Assembly (NCBI GenBank): GCA_049518415.1
Contig: JBEKRX010000012.1
Span: 40,690-104,689, forward strand
Length of the DNA: 64,000 nucleotides
From: CAVQND01 sp049518415
GTDB lineage: Bacteria; Verrucomicrobiota; Verrucomicrobiia; Limisphaerales; UBA8199
Direction: 5' to 3'
Part shown: positions 35,531 to 44,782 of the stretch, piece after piece
Layout of the letters: each line of letters starts with the position of its first letter
Numbering within the stretch: position 1 is the stretch's first letter
Program-made: the position numbers and the translations under genes
The notes under the pieces: model-generated
Told to the model about the DNA's origin: nothing
What the model saw: the letters and a program-made list of their open reading frames with translations, nothing else
Databases searched by the model: none

Positions 35531-36816
35531 GCCACCACGGAATAATGTCGAGGGACAACCGGGTAGGGCCGCCCGGCGTAGAGGCAATTGCGGCGCAAAC
35601 TCATCACGATCATTTGGATCTCGTCGCAGTCGCCCCACATCCGGGACTTCATGTCGGGCATCGCGTTGTCGGTGATGATGCCGGTGCCTCCGCGTATCCA
35701 GATCCACCGGCACAGGTTCAGGGTGTCCTCGCCCAGGTCGTCGAAGAGGAAGGTATTGTCGTAGAGTTCGAAATGGCGCAACCCCTTGGGACTTGTCTCG
35801 GCCCCGTGGGTGGCGAGATTCGAGTTATTGAAGAGACAATGGCGGACCACCGTGCGCGAATTGTCGTCGAAATCGAAGCACTGGGCTCCGGCAAAATAGG
35901 TGTCTTCAATGTAGAAGTTGTTCAGGCCGGTCGTGTCTTTCGCCCCCATGGTGTCCGGGATTGTCCAGGACCGGTCGGCCTCCTCCCCATTCCACTTGAG
36001 CGTGATCCCGGTGTGGTGGAGAACCGGCACACCATCCTCCAGGCCGCTGTCGAAGGAGCACCGGCAGAGGAGGCCGCGGTTGTTGTACACCAGGATGCCC
36101 CGGCCGATGCTCCCGCCGTGGGTGAACCAGCAATCGTGGATCCGCACGGGCCTGCCGCCGGACGTGCGGTGGAGGTTGAGGTGCTCGCCGTGGGTGGCCG
36201 TGCCGCTCTTGAAGCGGATCCCACTGATGTCCACGCTGGCGGCCGGGTCCTCGGAGATGTCGATCATGGCCCGGTTCCAGTCGTTGGCCGCGTTGTTGAT
36301 GAGGGTGGTCTGCGCCGGCACGGCGAAGACCCAGGCCCCGCACGTCCCGCTGCCGCCGGTCCGTGTGACGCTGAGCTGCAACGAAGTCCCGCTGTAGCTG
36401 GTCACGGTCCCCTCGAGGAAACGGGCCCCGTTCGCGATGAACAGCGCCCGGACCGTCTGGCCCGCCTGGAGATCCAATCCGGCCTGGGTAACGAACGTCC
36501 TGGCGCCCGTCCCGATCGCCAGCGACGTCCGGCTCGACCCTTTGAAGCCGCCCGCCCCGGCGCCTTCGAGCCGGATTCCCTTCGAAATGGAGAGGCCGCT
36601 CGACCAGGCGGCTGTGCCGGCCGGCAGCCGCACGATATCGCCCGGGCTCGCGGCGTTGACGGCCGCCTGAACGTCGGCCTGCGAACAACTCGCCGCCGTG
36701 TGGGTGTCCGCCAGAACCGAGCAAGAGACGACCGCGATGGCGATGGCGGCCAGGCCGACAGCCGGAAGTCCTCTCAAGCGAAGTGTCCCACGTGCATGAA
36801 CCATGTTGGAATTCAT
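35531..36816 (-). pseudogene. Secreted right-handed beta-helix protein, 3'-truncated by IS
   Basis: The start at 36816 (alternative ATG at 36804) leads into a signal peptide (GLAAIAIAVVSCSVLA). Residues about 40-428 are beta-helix: CSQADVQAAVNAASPGDIVR, RPVRIHDCWFTHGGS, VVRHCLFNNSNLATHG, FELYDNTFLFDDLGEDTL. This is pectate-lyase-like in style. Near residue 428 the helix pattern ends and the frame runs into IS sequence, giving a 628-residue chimera whose last 200 residues are out-of-frame transposase. The rest of the gene is not found beyond the IS, so a deletion went with the insertion. The shared leader motif precedes the ATG directly. Confidence 0.75.
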
Positions 36817-36835
36817 CTGATAGAAATTGCTTTTT
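36817..36835 (-). promoter_or_regulatory. Shared 5'-leader motif (copy 1)
   Basis: Read on the minus strand the bases are AAAAAGCAATTTCTATCAG, directly before the ATG of the truncated beta-helix gene. Similar sequences precede the minus-strand genes starting at 39836, 41620 and 44762. A second, diverged copy (CAAAAGCAATTCTC) lies about 30 bases further upstream. It contains no Shine-Dalgarno sequence. Confidence 0.4.
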
Positions 36836-37017
36836 AAGCCTGACGCCGGCTAGTGAGAATTGCTTTTGCGCCGCATTGGTTTTCAAGAAAATAGGCTTGC
36901 GCGGGCGGGAGGCAAGCTCATTGTGAGGCTCCGATGGCGCGTGTTTAGCACGAACCGGTGGCTGCGTTGGTTTGGGTCGAGGGGTTGCGGCGACTCGATC
37001 CGTGGAATGCAAAAATC

Positions 37018-38571
37018 GTGAAAACAAAAACTATTATTACAACTGCGTGCAGCCTCATTCCCCTGGTACTGGCGGCGGAGCCCGCGGCGCCAGGCAAACC
37101 GCCGCCAAACACCGCCAGTGTGACGATCGCGGTAAACTCACAACCCCGGCAAACTTTCGCGGGGTTTGGAACGAGCTGTTGGGACGGTGAAAACTACGTG
37201 CGGCTTGCGCCCGAACGGCGGGCGAAACTCAATAATATGGTTTGGCGTGAAGGGCGGTTCAACACCATGCGACTTTGGTTCCATCTCAAACGGTATGCTC
37301 CCGCGCCCGGCGAACGCCATTTCAAGAATGCATTTCCCGACGGAGACGCAACGCTTATCCGCGATGCGCAGGCTGCTGGCGTCAGGCATATTGCGCTCGG
37401 CCCCTGCGGGGTGCCAACCTATTTGCTCGAGCGATTGCCCACGGCAGGCAAGGACGGAAAGGAAAAACTCGGAGCTCCTCATCTGAGGCCGGACGAGTTT
37501 GACGAGCACGCGGCCATCATCGGGGATTTCATTCGTGATTTGCGGGAGAGGGACCACATCGCCATTCAAGCAACCGGCATTCAGAACGAACCGAACGATG
37601 TCAATGATTGTCAGTTCACGCCCGAAGGGATGGTTCGAAGCGTCAAGCTGCTACGGGCCGCGCTCGATTCCCGCGGCCTGCAGCAGGTGAAGATCATCGC
37701 CCCGGAAACGGTCGGTTGCGGTGGCGGCTGGCGCTGGGCCGGCAACCGCGTGGCCTTGGTGAACGACCTCACCCCGGAAACGGCCGGCGAGCCTCTCGAT
37801 TACGCCATGGTGGACGCGCTCAGGGCCGATAGAGCCGCTTGGAACGCCCTCGGGGGCATTGCCACGCACTCCTACGACGGGGGCGCCACCGAACGGATGG
37901 CCGGCACGATTGTCGGTACCGGCAAGGACTATTGGATGACGGAATTCTGTGTGCCCGGGCCTGAGGAACCCGGCGATTTCTTCCGCGCCTCGGCGGAGGC
38001 CACCACGTTCCTCTCCGACATGAACCACCGCGTCAGTTACTGGATTCATTTCATTGGCTACCTCAGTAACGATCCACGCGACAACGGAACCCGTCTCATC
38101 GCTTATTATAACGGCAACATCGCTGGCGACGGATGGCTCAAGGTCTTCGAGCCGTATTACTACCTTCAGCAACTCGCCCAAACATTCGACGCGGGCGCTG
38201 TCTTCCGGCAGTCAATCAGCTCACTGGAGAACGAAATGACATGGAGGCGCGACCATACGCCGCGTCTCACCGTTGCGGCTGCCCTGAATCCCGATGGCTC
38301 GTGGGGCATTGGGATTTCAGACTACACATCGAACGATTTTCCGCAGAATAACTGGTTCGTGAAAAGCATCAGCGGCAAGGCCGCGCAGAGCTTCACGGTT
38401 ACGGTCAACGTCGAGGAGCTCGCCAAAGCCGGCGAACTCCGTTTCGCGACCCGCCGCCGCGGCCCGCAGTTCCAGAACTCCCCTCAGGAACACGTGACCA
38501 TGCGCGACGGTCAACTGACGGTCACGATCAACCCGTTCGAACTCGTCACCCTGCGGTCTAACAGTCAATAA
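37018..38571 (+). CDS. Secreted GH30-like (clan GH-A) glycoside hydrolase
   Basis: The start is set at GTG 37018, giving a short leader (KTKTIITTACSLIPLVLAAE); the frame is open from ATG 36958 but those 20 extra residues are not leader-like. The protein is then 517 residues. RQTFAGFGTSCWDG is the N-terminal strand typical of GH30 ('G-F-G'). The clan GH-A acid/base is E191 in GIQNEPNDV and the nucleophile E309 in YWMTEFCV. The C-terminal part (from about 430, SWGIGISDYTS to FELVTLRS) forms the side beta-domain seen in GH30. Probable endo-galactanase, glucuronoxylanase or related activity; substrate not determined. Two gene remnants flank it on the minus strand. Confidence 0.8.
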   Translation: MKTKTIITTACSLIPLVLAAEPAAPGKPPPNTASVTIAVNSQPRQTFAGFGTSCWDGENYVRLAPERRAKLNNMVWREGRFNTMRLWFHLKRYAPAPGERHFKNAFPDGDATLIRDAQAAGVRHIALGPCGVPTYLLERLPTAGKDGKEKLGAPHLRPDEFDEHAAIIGDFIRDLRERDHIAIQATGIQNEPNDVNDCQFTPEGMVRSVKLLRAALDSRGLQQVKIIAPETVGCGGGWRWAGNRVALVNDLTPETAGEPLDYAMVDALRADRAAWNALGGIATHSYDGGATERMAGTIVGTGKDYWMTEFCVPGPEEPGDFFRASAEATTFLSDMNHRVSYWIHFIGYLSNDPRDNGTRLIAYYNGNIAGDGWLKVFEPYYYLQQLAQTFDAGAVFRQSISSLENEMTWRRDHTPRLTVAAALNPDGSWGIGISDYTSNDFPQNNWFVKSISGKAAQSFTVTVNVEELAKAGELRFATRRRGPQFQNSPQEHVTMRDGQLTVTINPFELVTLRSNSQ

Positions 38572-38574
38572 GAC

Positions 38575-38721
38575 TGTTTCGCTGCCCAACCCGATCAACC
38601 GCTCGTCAGTGTGGACGGCCACCAAGGTTTGAACGCAATCCTCCGGCCGCAACTCGTTGCTCCAGCCGCCTTCGGGGGTGGCCCCGCGCAGTCCCGCGCA
38701 TTTGATCTGAGTGATTTTCAT
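38575..38721 (-). pseudogene. N-terminal stub of a mandelate racemase/muconate lactonizing-type enzyme
   Basis: The ATG at 38721 reads MKITQIKCAGLRGATPEGGW, followed by CVQTLVAVHTDERLIGLGS. This is the opening of the enolase superfamily N-terminal domain (M-K-I-T-x-I ... V-x-V-x-T-D-E-x-x-x-G-x-G). Similarity ends after about 47 residues and the frame runs into the antisense of the GH30-like gene. It would have been the gene following DUF362 in the same direction, so the original operon has been cut here. Confidence 0.6.
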
Positions 38722-38768
38722 TTGGCTGGTGTCCGTGGTCTATGGTACTCGGGCGCGTGCGTGGTTTC

Positions 38769-39836
38769 TCAGGACGGCTTGGGCGGCGTCATCCAGACCA
38801 ATTGCTGGGCGATGTTGTCGGCGAGCTTGTAGCGCCGGATGTGTTTGGCAATGGGTTCACCGACAACCTCGATTTTCTGCAAATCGCCCTCCCCCAGGCC
38901 CGCCTGAGCGCAGTAGTTCAGGTAGCCCACCTTGGCGAAGTCGATTCCCATCAACTCCAACGCCACCCGGTCGGCCGCCAGCCAATCAGGACTGGCCACG
39001 CAGACGCGATGCTCCACCAGCGTGCCGCGCGTCGGGCCGTTGCCCTCCATCCCGTCGTAACCGTCGATCACGGCCAGGTGCGGGTGGAGCCGCCGTGACA
39101 AGTCGAAGAGGTTATAGTTGAGGCCGCGGAAGCCGCTGCCGTGGACGATGCGTTTGTCGCTTATCGCGCCAGGCTTCGCGCCCCGGCCCCCATAGCCAGC
39201 GTCTTTGACGGGGGCGCCGAGAACGATGTTCTTCAGCGAGAGAGTGGCCACGATCAAGTCGTGCGTCTTCATCTTGGCGGCGGAAATGACAAAGGTGTTC
39301 GGGTCGAGCAGCAGCTTCGACATCCGAACGGGGTGCGGGCGAAAGTCCTTTTCGTCGAAGACATGGACTCGTTCGACTTCCTGGTCATCGAGGTCGATGA
39401 GCCTGACCGAATACTTCTTTGCCAAGTCGGTATAGTGATAATTCTCGAAGCCATCGAGGGTCGGCCCGTTGGCGGCGGATTCGGCGATGACCGTGTTTTG
39501 GAGTTTGCCGATGGACTTGAGGAATTCGAGGATGCCCTCCAGACAGCCGGCGTGGGTGGCAGACAGTTGAATGTCGATGGCGACATTGTTGGGTTTGATG
39601 ACCACGCGCCGGTTGCCGATGGCGCGGCTGACCGCCTGCTCGTGAACCTTCAGAGCGCGGAAGGCGATGTCTGCACGGTCGTCGCCGTGGAAGAGCGCAA
39701 CCCGGCTGGTGGGTTTGAGGGTGGTTGGGCCATCGGCAGCCTGGACGAATCTGGCAAAGCGTGGTGTGCCGACAGCGGTCAACCCGCCAAGCAATGAAGC
39801 TCTGAGGAAGTCACGACGATTTGAGAAGTGCGTCAT
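38769..39836 (-). CDS. DUF362-domain protein with Tat leader
   Basis: A 355-residue protein starting SNRRDFLRASLLGGLTAVG, a twin-arginine signal. The body matches DUF362: RRVVIKPNNVAID, NTVIAESAANGPTLDGFENY, FVISAAKMKTHDLIVATLSL, IVHGSGFRGLNYNLFDLSRR, HLAVIDGYDGMEGNGP and LAADRVALELMGID. No iron-sulfur ferredoxin motif (CxxCxxC) is present, unlike some DUF362 proteins. Biochemical function of the family is unknown; it is common next to sugar-processing genes in this phylum. Its ATG overlaps the stop of the upstream beta-helix gene by four bases, so both are co-transcribed. Confidence 0.85.
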   Translation of the reverse strand: MTHFSNRRDFLRASLLGGLTAVGTPRFARFVQAADGPTTLKPTSRVALFHGDDRADIAFRALKVHEQAVSRAIGNRRVVIKPNNVAIDIQLSATHAGCLEGILEFLKSIGKLQNTVIAESAANGPTLDGFENYHYTDLAKKYSVRLIDLDDQEVERVHVFDEKDFRPHPVRMSKLLLDPNTFVISAAKMKTHDLIVATLSLKNIVLGAPVKDAGYGGRGAKPGAISDKRIVHGSGFRGLNYNLFDLSRRLHPHLAVIDGYDGMEGNGPTRGTLVEHRVCVASPDWLAADRVALELMGIDFAKVGYLNYCAQAGLGEGDLQKIEVVGEPIAKHIRRYKLADNIAQQLVWMTPPKPS

Positions 39837-41620
39837 AATCTGCTTTTAAGTGTGTTTGTCACCGTAATGCCCTCGACCTTCACGTCCTTCTTGCCGGCCA
39901 AGACGATGCCCTGCTCCCGCACGAGAGTCTCGAAGAGGCGGAGCCTTGGGTCGCCGCCGCTCTTCACCGAAATTCGCCTGGCCGCCTGGTCATAGCTGAA
40001 CTCGCTCCACAGTTGGCCGTCGCGCAGGACCTTCTTCGGTTCGACCGCCAGAGGCGCCGACCAGCTTCCATCTGCCTCGCGCTTCCAGCCTTCGATCAGG
40101 TCCGCCCCGCTGATCGTCACCTTCTCGCCCTTCATGGCGCGGACCGTCACACCATCGTTTGCCGGGGCCAGGACCTCGCGATACACGCCGCCCCGCAGCA
40201 CGATCGTTTCCCCGGGCTGGGCGATCGCACACGCCTTGGCCAGGCTCGCCAGCGGCACGCCCGGATAGCCCCACGCCGGTTCGTCCGCGGCAGCCGGGTG
40301 ACGAGGATCCACGTAGTACACGTTGGGATACTCCAGAGCGCCGATCGTCACGCCGTCCTTGCCCGCCCCGGCGGCCGGGCTGCCCTGCCGCAAACGGAAA
40401 TCCCGCTTCTCCGCATCCACCAACAACGGGTCCTTGTCGTTGATGTTCTTGTCCATCGCCAGCGGCGCGGTCTTGAACGCCAGGTTGTACTCGATCACCG
40501 GATTGGCCGGGGTGAAGTCGTCCTTGTTGCCATCCAGAACGGCCTGCTGCATATCGTAGAAAAGGTTGTTGCGGATTTGCCCGTTGCTCGATTCCTTGCC
40601 CCGCAGGCCCACCCCGCACCAGGGGATCCCGGCGAAGGTGTTGTTCTCAATCGTCACGTCGAGCGTCTGGATGACGTCCAGCCCCCACGCTCCCCGATAG
40701 GTGGGCAGTTTGGAGGAATAGATGTTATGCCGCCAGGTCCAGTTCCGCACGCTGCCGATATTCGGTTTGCTCTCGATCATCGCCCCCTGGCCCCAGTCGA
40801 AACAGGTGTTGTGCTCGAAGAGCACGTCCTGCGCCATCGAGTCCTGGCCCATGAACGTCTGGATGCAGTCCACGTGGGCGACCTTGATCTCCGACGTGAC
40901 CGTGCCATGATAGTAGTTGTAGCGCTGCACGCAGCCCTTGCCGAAGAACCGGGTGTAGTCGCAGTCGTCGTTCCGGTTGCCCGGGGAGTACATGAACAGC
41001 CGCCTCACCTCGTTGTTCTCCACCAGCCAGTCCTCCCCGCCCACCACGAAGCCGTACTCGCTGTGATAGACCTTGTTATAGGCGACGCGGATATGCGCCA
41101 CCGCCGAGTAGTCGCGTGGGCCCCCGGCGACGGACCGGCCGTACGTCCCGTTGACGCCCATCAGCATCTCGTGGATGTAATTATCCAGCACCTCGCAGTG
41201 GCTCCCGCCCAGTTGCACCGCCACCGCCGGCCTGGCCGCCGTGATGTCGAAGCCTTCGATGTGGAGGTAGCTGGCCTGGAGGTCGAAGCCGGAGACCGTC
41301 GCAGAGCGGCGCGGCATCGCCCGGAAGGTGATGGGCTGGCCCTCCGCCCCGCCGGCCTTGACCCTGACGCGCTCGTCGTACTTGCCCGCCATGACGCAGA
41401 CGGTGTCGCCCGGCTTGGCCACGTCGGCCGCGTGCTGAATTGTCTTGAACGGCTTCTGCTCCGTGCCGGCGTTGGTGTCGGCCGCCCCGGGCGCCGCCTG
41501 GTCAACCACGTACGTGGCCGCCCGAGCTTGCCCCGCCATGCCAGCCAACACCCCCACGCACGCCAACACGCAGCGCGCGACCAAAACCACGTGTTCTCGC
41601 GGAATAATGCTCGTTCTCAT
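39833..41620 (-). CDS. Secreted parallel beta-helix protein (DUF1565-like)
   Basis: The start is placed at 41620 (MRTSIIPREHVVLVARCVLA), which gives a signal peptide ending GQARA; the frame is open further upstream. The mature 560 residues begin TYVVDQAAPGAADTNAGTEQ and KPFKTIQHAADVAKPGDTV, the DUF1565-type opening of polysaccharide-degrading beta-helices. Rungs follow: YLHIEGFDITAARPAVAVQL, WLVENNEVRRLFMYSPGNR, VLFEHNTCFDWGQGAMIES. A second opening-like segment occurs at about residue 435 (VYYVDPRHPAAADEP, LASLAKACAIAQPGETIVL), suggesting two helix modules or a fusion. The stop overlaps the DUF362 start. Likely a polysaccharide lyase or hydrolase; catalytic residues were not assigned. Confidence 0.75.
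   Translation of the reverse strand: MRTSIIPREHVVLVARCVLACVGVLAGMAGQARAATYVVDQAAPGAADTNAGTEQKPFKTIQHAADVAKPGDTVCVMAGKYDERVRVKAGGAEGQPITFRAMPRRSATVSGFDLQASYLHIEGFDITAARPAVAVQLGGSHCEVLDNYIHEMLMGVNGTYGRSVAGGPRDYSAVAHIRVAYNKVYHSEYGFVVGGEDWLVENNEVRRLFMYSPGNRNDDCDYTRFFGKGCVQRYNYYHGTVTSEIKVAHVDCIQTFMGQDSMAQDVLFEHNTCFDWGQGAMIESKPNIGSVRNWTWRHNIYSSKLPTYRGAWGLDVIQTLDVTIENNTFAGIPWCGVGLRGKESSNGQIRNNLFYDMQQAVLDGNKDDFTPANPVIEYNLAFKTAPLAMDKNINDKDPLLVDAEKRDFRLRQGSPAAGAGKDGVTIGALEYPNVYYVDPRHPAAADEPAWGYPGVPLASLAKACAIAQPGETIVLRGGVYREVLAPANDGVTVRAMKGEKVTISGADLIEGWKREADGSWSAPLAVEPKKVLRDGQLWSEFSYDQAARRISVKSGGDPRLRLFETLVREQGIVLAGKKDVKVEGITVTNTLKSRL
39837..39850 (-). promoter_or_regulatory. Shared 5'-leader motif (copy 2)
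   Basis: On the minus strand the bases read CTTAAAAGCAGATT and run directly into the ATG of the DUF362 gene. The segment lies inside the 3' end of the preceding gene, so it cannot be a promoter alone; if functional it would act on translation. Confidence 0.35.
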
Positions 41621-41637
41621 AATCTTGCTTTCGTCAC
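41621..41637 (-). promoter_or_regulatory. Shared 5'-leader motif (copy 3)
   Basis: Minus-strand sequence GTGACGAAAGCAAGATT ends directly at the ATG of the beta-helix gene. It resembles the other copies (A-A-A-G-C-A-R-A-T-T). Confidence 0.35.
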
Positions 41638-41861
41638 GCCATCGCCAACCTCGGCCGCCGTTCCGGGCGGCCTGCCGCCGCCAGCAATCATCCACTGCGG
41701 CGCCGAAGTTTTCCAGCATTTTCCGGTCAGAGGATTCAGCCAGCCCGTGAAGGGCCGGTCAAGTGTTTGGTCTTGTTTCTTGGGTCCGGCACCCCCATCG
41801 CCATTCGCAAAAGACGAGTCAACTCTTGATCGCCCCCTGTATGTCAATAGCGAGCACCCGT

Positions 41862-42010
41862 TTACGTTTCAAACTTGAAGTTCATGTCCCAGGGGTCGGC
41901 GTAGTCGAAGCGGAACATGGGCGGCGGGGCGTCGTTGCCGAAGGCGATCTGGTACTGGACGGTGGAGAGGTAGAGGCCCCAGCCCTGGTTGATGTAGTTA
42001 TGGGAAGAAT
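41862..42010 (-). pseudogene. C-terminal remnant of an unrecognised protein
   Basis: The minus-strand frame ends NYINQGWGLYLSTVQYQIAF, then PPMFRFDYADPWDMNFKFET and TAA. The composition is that of a folded, soluble domain, but no start region exists upstream, where the sequence becomes the control region of the plus-strand isomerase gene. The family was not recognised. Confidence 0.35.
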
Positions 42011-42088
42011 TTGCATTTGACGCTGCACGGGTGATTATGCGATAGAACAAGCGACTTAGCCAACTCAAAACCAATTCTCATTACTCAC

Positions 42089-43114
42089 ATGAAAACTCGA
42101 GCAGAATTAAATCGCCGCCAGTTTCTCCAAACCACCGCCCTTGCTGCATCGGCGTTGCCCTTCATGTCCCAGGGCGCCGAGCCGGCCTCCGGCAGCGCCG
42201 GAACGATCAAAGTCGGCTGTCTGAGCTGGTGTTTCCATAGTTTGGGTCCCGCCGCCGACCCCGAGCCGGCAATCGACATCATCGGCGAGATGGGTTTTGA
42301 CGGCATCGAATTGATCGTCACCGCCCGCAAGGATCTCCAGACGTTTTGGACCGACGCCCGGGTCGACCGCCTCAAACAGAAACTCGACGGGCACAAGCTG
42401 CGGGTGTCGCAGTTCGCCATGTTCCAGCCGGTGGTCGAAGGGCTGTCCAGCACCCAGCGGGACGTGCGCGACCAGGCACTCGATTATTTCGAGGGCGGCT
42501 GCCGCATCGCCCGGAAATTTGAGTCACCCCTGATCAATATCGTGGCGCCCTGGGCGCTGGAGTTGAAGGGGCCGACGAATTATCTGCCGCGCTATTACGA
42601 GGTTGAAAACCCCAAGCCGGGCCAAAAATTTCATATCGACATCGCCAGCGGTTTTGACTGGGAGCGGGTGTGGAACGGTTTTGTGGAAACGACCCGCGCC
42701 TGCCTGGCCCGGGCCAAAGCACATGGCCTGAAGTTCTCGATCGAGAACCACACCCACACTTTGATCCCGGAGGCCGCCTCCTTCCTGCGCTTATCGGACG
42801 CCATTCAAGACCCCGATCTAGGCTGCAACCTTGACGTTGGCTGGGCCATGCTGCAGAAGGAATATCCCCCCGTGGCCATCCACAAACTCAAAGGGCGCCT
42901 GCTGAATGTGCACATGCGCGACATCGACGGCATGATGCGGCTGTTCCCGCCGATCGGCGACGGAGTGATGGACTGCCAGGCCATCGTTGCGACACTGAAG
43001 GAGGTTGGCTTTAACGGTTTTGCCTCCATCGAGCAGGACACGCACCCTGGCGATCCTGATATTCGGGTAATCTGCCGGCGTTATCTCAAGATGATGCGGG
43101 AGTATATCGGATAG
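42089..43114 (+). CDS. Sugar phosphate isomerase/epimerase-like TIM barrel with Tat leader
   Basis: A 341-residue protein with a leader NRRQFLQTTALAASALPFM (twin-arginine type). The body is a xylose-isomerase-like barrel: IGEMGFDGIELIVTARKD, KFSIENHTHTLI (metal-ligand Glu and His), NLDVGWAML, GRLLNVHMRDIDG (Asp/His) and GFNGFASIEQDTHPGD (final Glu). These match the AP-endonuclease-2-type metal site. Such proteins isomerise or epimerise keto-sugars, or work with Gfo/Idh/MocA dehydrogenases on oxidised sugars. A TTGACG 70 bases upstream, with GATAGA about 18 bases on, may be its promoter. Confidence 0.85.
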   Translation: MKTRAELNRRQFLQTTALAASALPFMSQGAEPASGSAGTIKVGCLSWCFHSLGPAADPEPAIDIIGEMGFDGIELIVTARKDLQTFWTDARVDRLKQKLDGHKLRVSQFAMFQPVVEGLSSTQRDVRDQALDYFEGGCRIARKFESPLINIVAPWALELKGPTNYLPRYYEVENPKPGQKFHIDIASGFDWERVWNGFVETTRACLARAKAHGLKFSIENHTHTLIPEAASFLRLSDAIQDPDLGCNLDVGWAMLQKEYPPVAIHKLKGRLLNVHMRDIDGMMRLFPPIGDGVMDCQAIVATLKEVGFNGFASIEQDTHPGDPDIRVICRRYLKMMREYIG

Positions 43115-43142
43115 AACGGACCTCCTGGGAGAACTCTGGTCC

Positions 43143-44762
43143 CTACTTCTTCCGCTGCTTTTCGACGGCGTTGAGGTAGTAGCTGTCGTCGTGCTTCTGC
43201 TTCCAGCCGTCGGTCGGAGCGGGGCAGAGCGGGCGGTACTTGGTCCATAGTTGCTTGACCCAGGGTTGGTCGGCATAGCCCTCGTGGAACCAGTCCTTGC
43301 TGTCGTCGAGGTAGGTGTCCTTGCTGTAGGGCGGCCGGCAGTACTTGGCGATCTCAATGCGGAAGGGCTTGTCGTCCTCGAACATCCAGCGGTCAACGTA
43401 GTCGAAGAAGGCGTCGTGGTTCCAGGGTTTTTCGAGCTTCATGGCGCGCAGGACGAGGGCTTGGGCGACGAAGCAGGTGGAGGTATTGGCGCGGCGGTAG
43501 GCGTCGCTGCGGAACTCTTCGGGGAGCCATTTATCGGGTGACAGGTGTTCGTAGGGGCCCCAGGGATTGCCGGCGCGGACGTAGTCGCGCCCGATGCCGG
43601 TGGCCGCGTCGATGCCGGAGTGTCCGGTGAAGACGACCTTGGCGCCGGTCCAGCAATCGCCGTAGGCGGTCTGCTCGTCCTCACCGAACTGGGCCTTGGG
43701 GAAGGTCTTGTTGATGTTGGCCATGGTTTCGTCGCCGAGCAGGGCGCCAGCGAAGACGATGGGGAACTTGCGGCCCGAGCCGTGGCCACCGTGGGCGGGC
43801 CAGCCGGGATGGCCGTTGCGGATCAGCCCGTAATGGTCGATGCCGATTTGGATGATGTCGATGACCAACCGCTCCCTCTCCTCGGGCTTGGTGCCGTCGC
43901 AGCAGGCCAGGAGGACGGCATCGGCGACGCACTGGGCGTACGCCTGGGCGTAGTTGGGCATGCTGTCCTGCGGCACGTCGAAGGAGAAGAAACCCGCGTC
44001 GCACCAGGGGCGCTGGACGCGCTCGGCGAACTTGACGGGGTTCGGGGCGTCGGCGGGCTGGGCAAAGTGCGGCAGCAGGTCGCGTTTGAGGTCGCGGGCC
44101 AGGTAGATCTTGGGGTCGTGGCCGCTGTAGCCCGGGCGGAAGGCATCGGCCGGCAACGGGCCGGCGACGCAGGTGAGCACGGCGACGGTCTTAACGGGGC
44201 TATTGTCGCCTTCGCCGCGCACAGTGCCGGGATGATAGGGATAGGTGACTTTCTCGCCTTGGCGGAGACTGATGCTGGAGGCCAGGCTGTCGCCGGGGTT
44301 CATGGCGATGGGCAGCTTGGCGCGATGTTCTGGGTGATAGTAGTTCATGATGCCGGAGTCCCAGGCCGCTTGCATCCGGGCGGGGGCATTGAGCACGGAG
44401 CCGTTGCGACAGCGCTGCTCCACGGGGACTTTCTCGCGGCCGTCGAGTTCGTCGTCGGCGACCTCGTTGCCATAGCGCGGGGCGGGGTCAATCTTGACGA
44501 CGGTGACGGGGCCGACGACGTAGAAATCGCCGTTGATGAACTGCCCGACGCGGGCCGGCTTCTCGAAGGTCCAGGTGATGCCGTACTCGCTGACGCTCTC
44601 TTTGAGCGGGAGGGCGTCGAGCTTGGGCGTGGCCGGGGCGTTGTCCTTGGTATAGACAACCACCGCGCCGCTGGACGGGGTGGCCGCGTCGGCCTCCGGG
44701 GCCGGACTCGCGGCCAGCGGCGCCAGGGTCAGGACTACGAACTGCACAGTCAAAAGTCGCAT
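43143..44762 (-). CDS. Secreted protein of unknown function
   Basis: The start is set at 44762 (MRLLTVQFVVLTLAPLAASP), where a signal peptide begins; the frame opens 17 codons earlier. The 539-residue protein has an N-terminal beta region (YGITWTFEKPARVGQFINGD, VTVVKIDPAPRYGNE) and a helical C-terminal region (MPNYAQAYAQCVADAVLLAC, IDIIQIGIDHYGLIRNGHPG, GGHGSGRKFPIVFAGALLGD, FFDYVDRWMFEDDKPF). The helical part could be an (alpha/alpha) toroid as in polysaccharide lyases, but I do not recognise the family. The shared leader motif lies just upstream. Confidence 0.75.
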   Translation of the reverse strand: MRLLTVQFVVLTLAPLAASPAPEADAATPSSGAVVVYTKDNAPATPKLDALPLKESVSEYGITWTFEKPARVGQFINGDFYVVGPVTVVKIDPAPRYGNEVADDELDGREKVPVEQRCRNGSVLNAPARMQAAWDSGIMNYYHPEHRAKLPIAMNPGDSLASSISLRQGEKVTYPYHPGTVRGEGDNSPVKTVAVLTCVAGPLPADAFRPGYSGHDPKIYLARDLKRDLLPHFAQPADAPNPVKFAERVQRPWCDAGFFSFDVPQDSMPNYAQAYAQCVADAVLLACCDGTKPEERERLVIDIIQIGIDHYGLIRNGHPGWPAHGGHGSGRKFPIVFAGALLGDETMANINKTFPKAQFGEDEQTAYGDCWTGAKVVFTGHSGIDAATGIGRDYVRAGNPWGPYEHLSPDKWLPEEFRSDAYRRANTSTCFVAQALVLRAMKLEKPWNHDAFFDYVDRWMFEDDKPFRIEIAKYCRPPYSKDTYLDDSKDWFHEGYADQPWVKQLWTKYRPLCPAPTDGWKQKHDDSYYLNAVEKQRKK

Positions 44763-44782
44763 GGTCTTACTGAACTGATAAA

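Noticed and set aside
40013..41878. 621-codon plus-strand frame opposite the DUF1565-like gene
   Set aside because: Shadow frame; His/Arg/Pro-rich without domain features.
42017..42050. Strong sigma-70 promoter for the isomerase gene
   Set aside because: TTGACG is good but the -10 candidate (GATAGA) is poor, and the same TTGACG block recurs at 44818 in the wrong orientation for its nearest gene, so it is not listed as a separate promoter.
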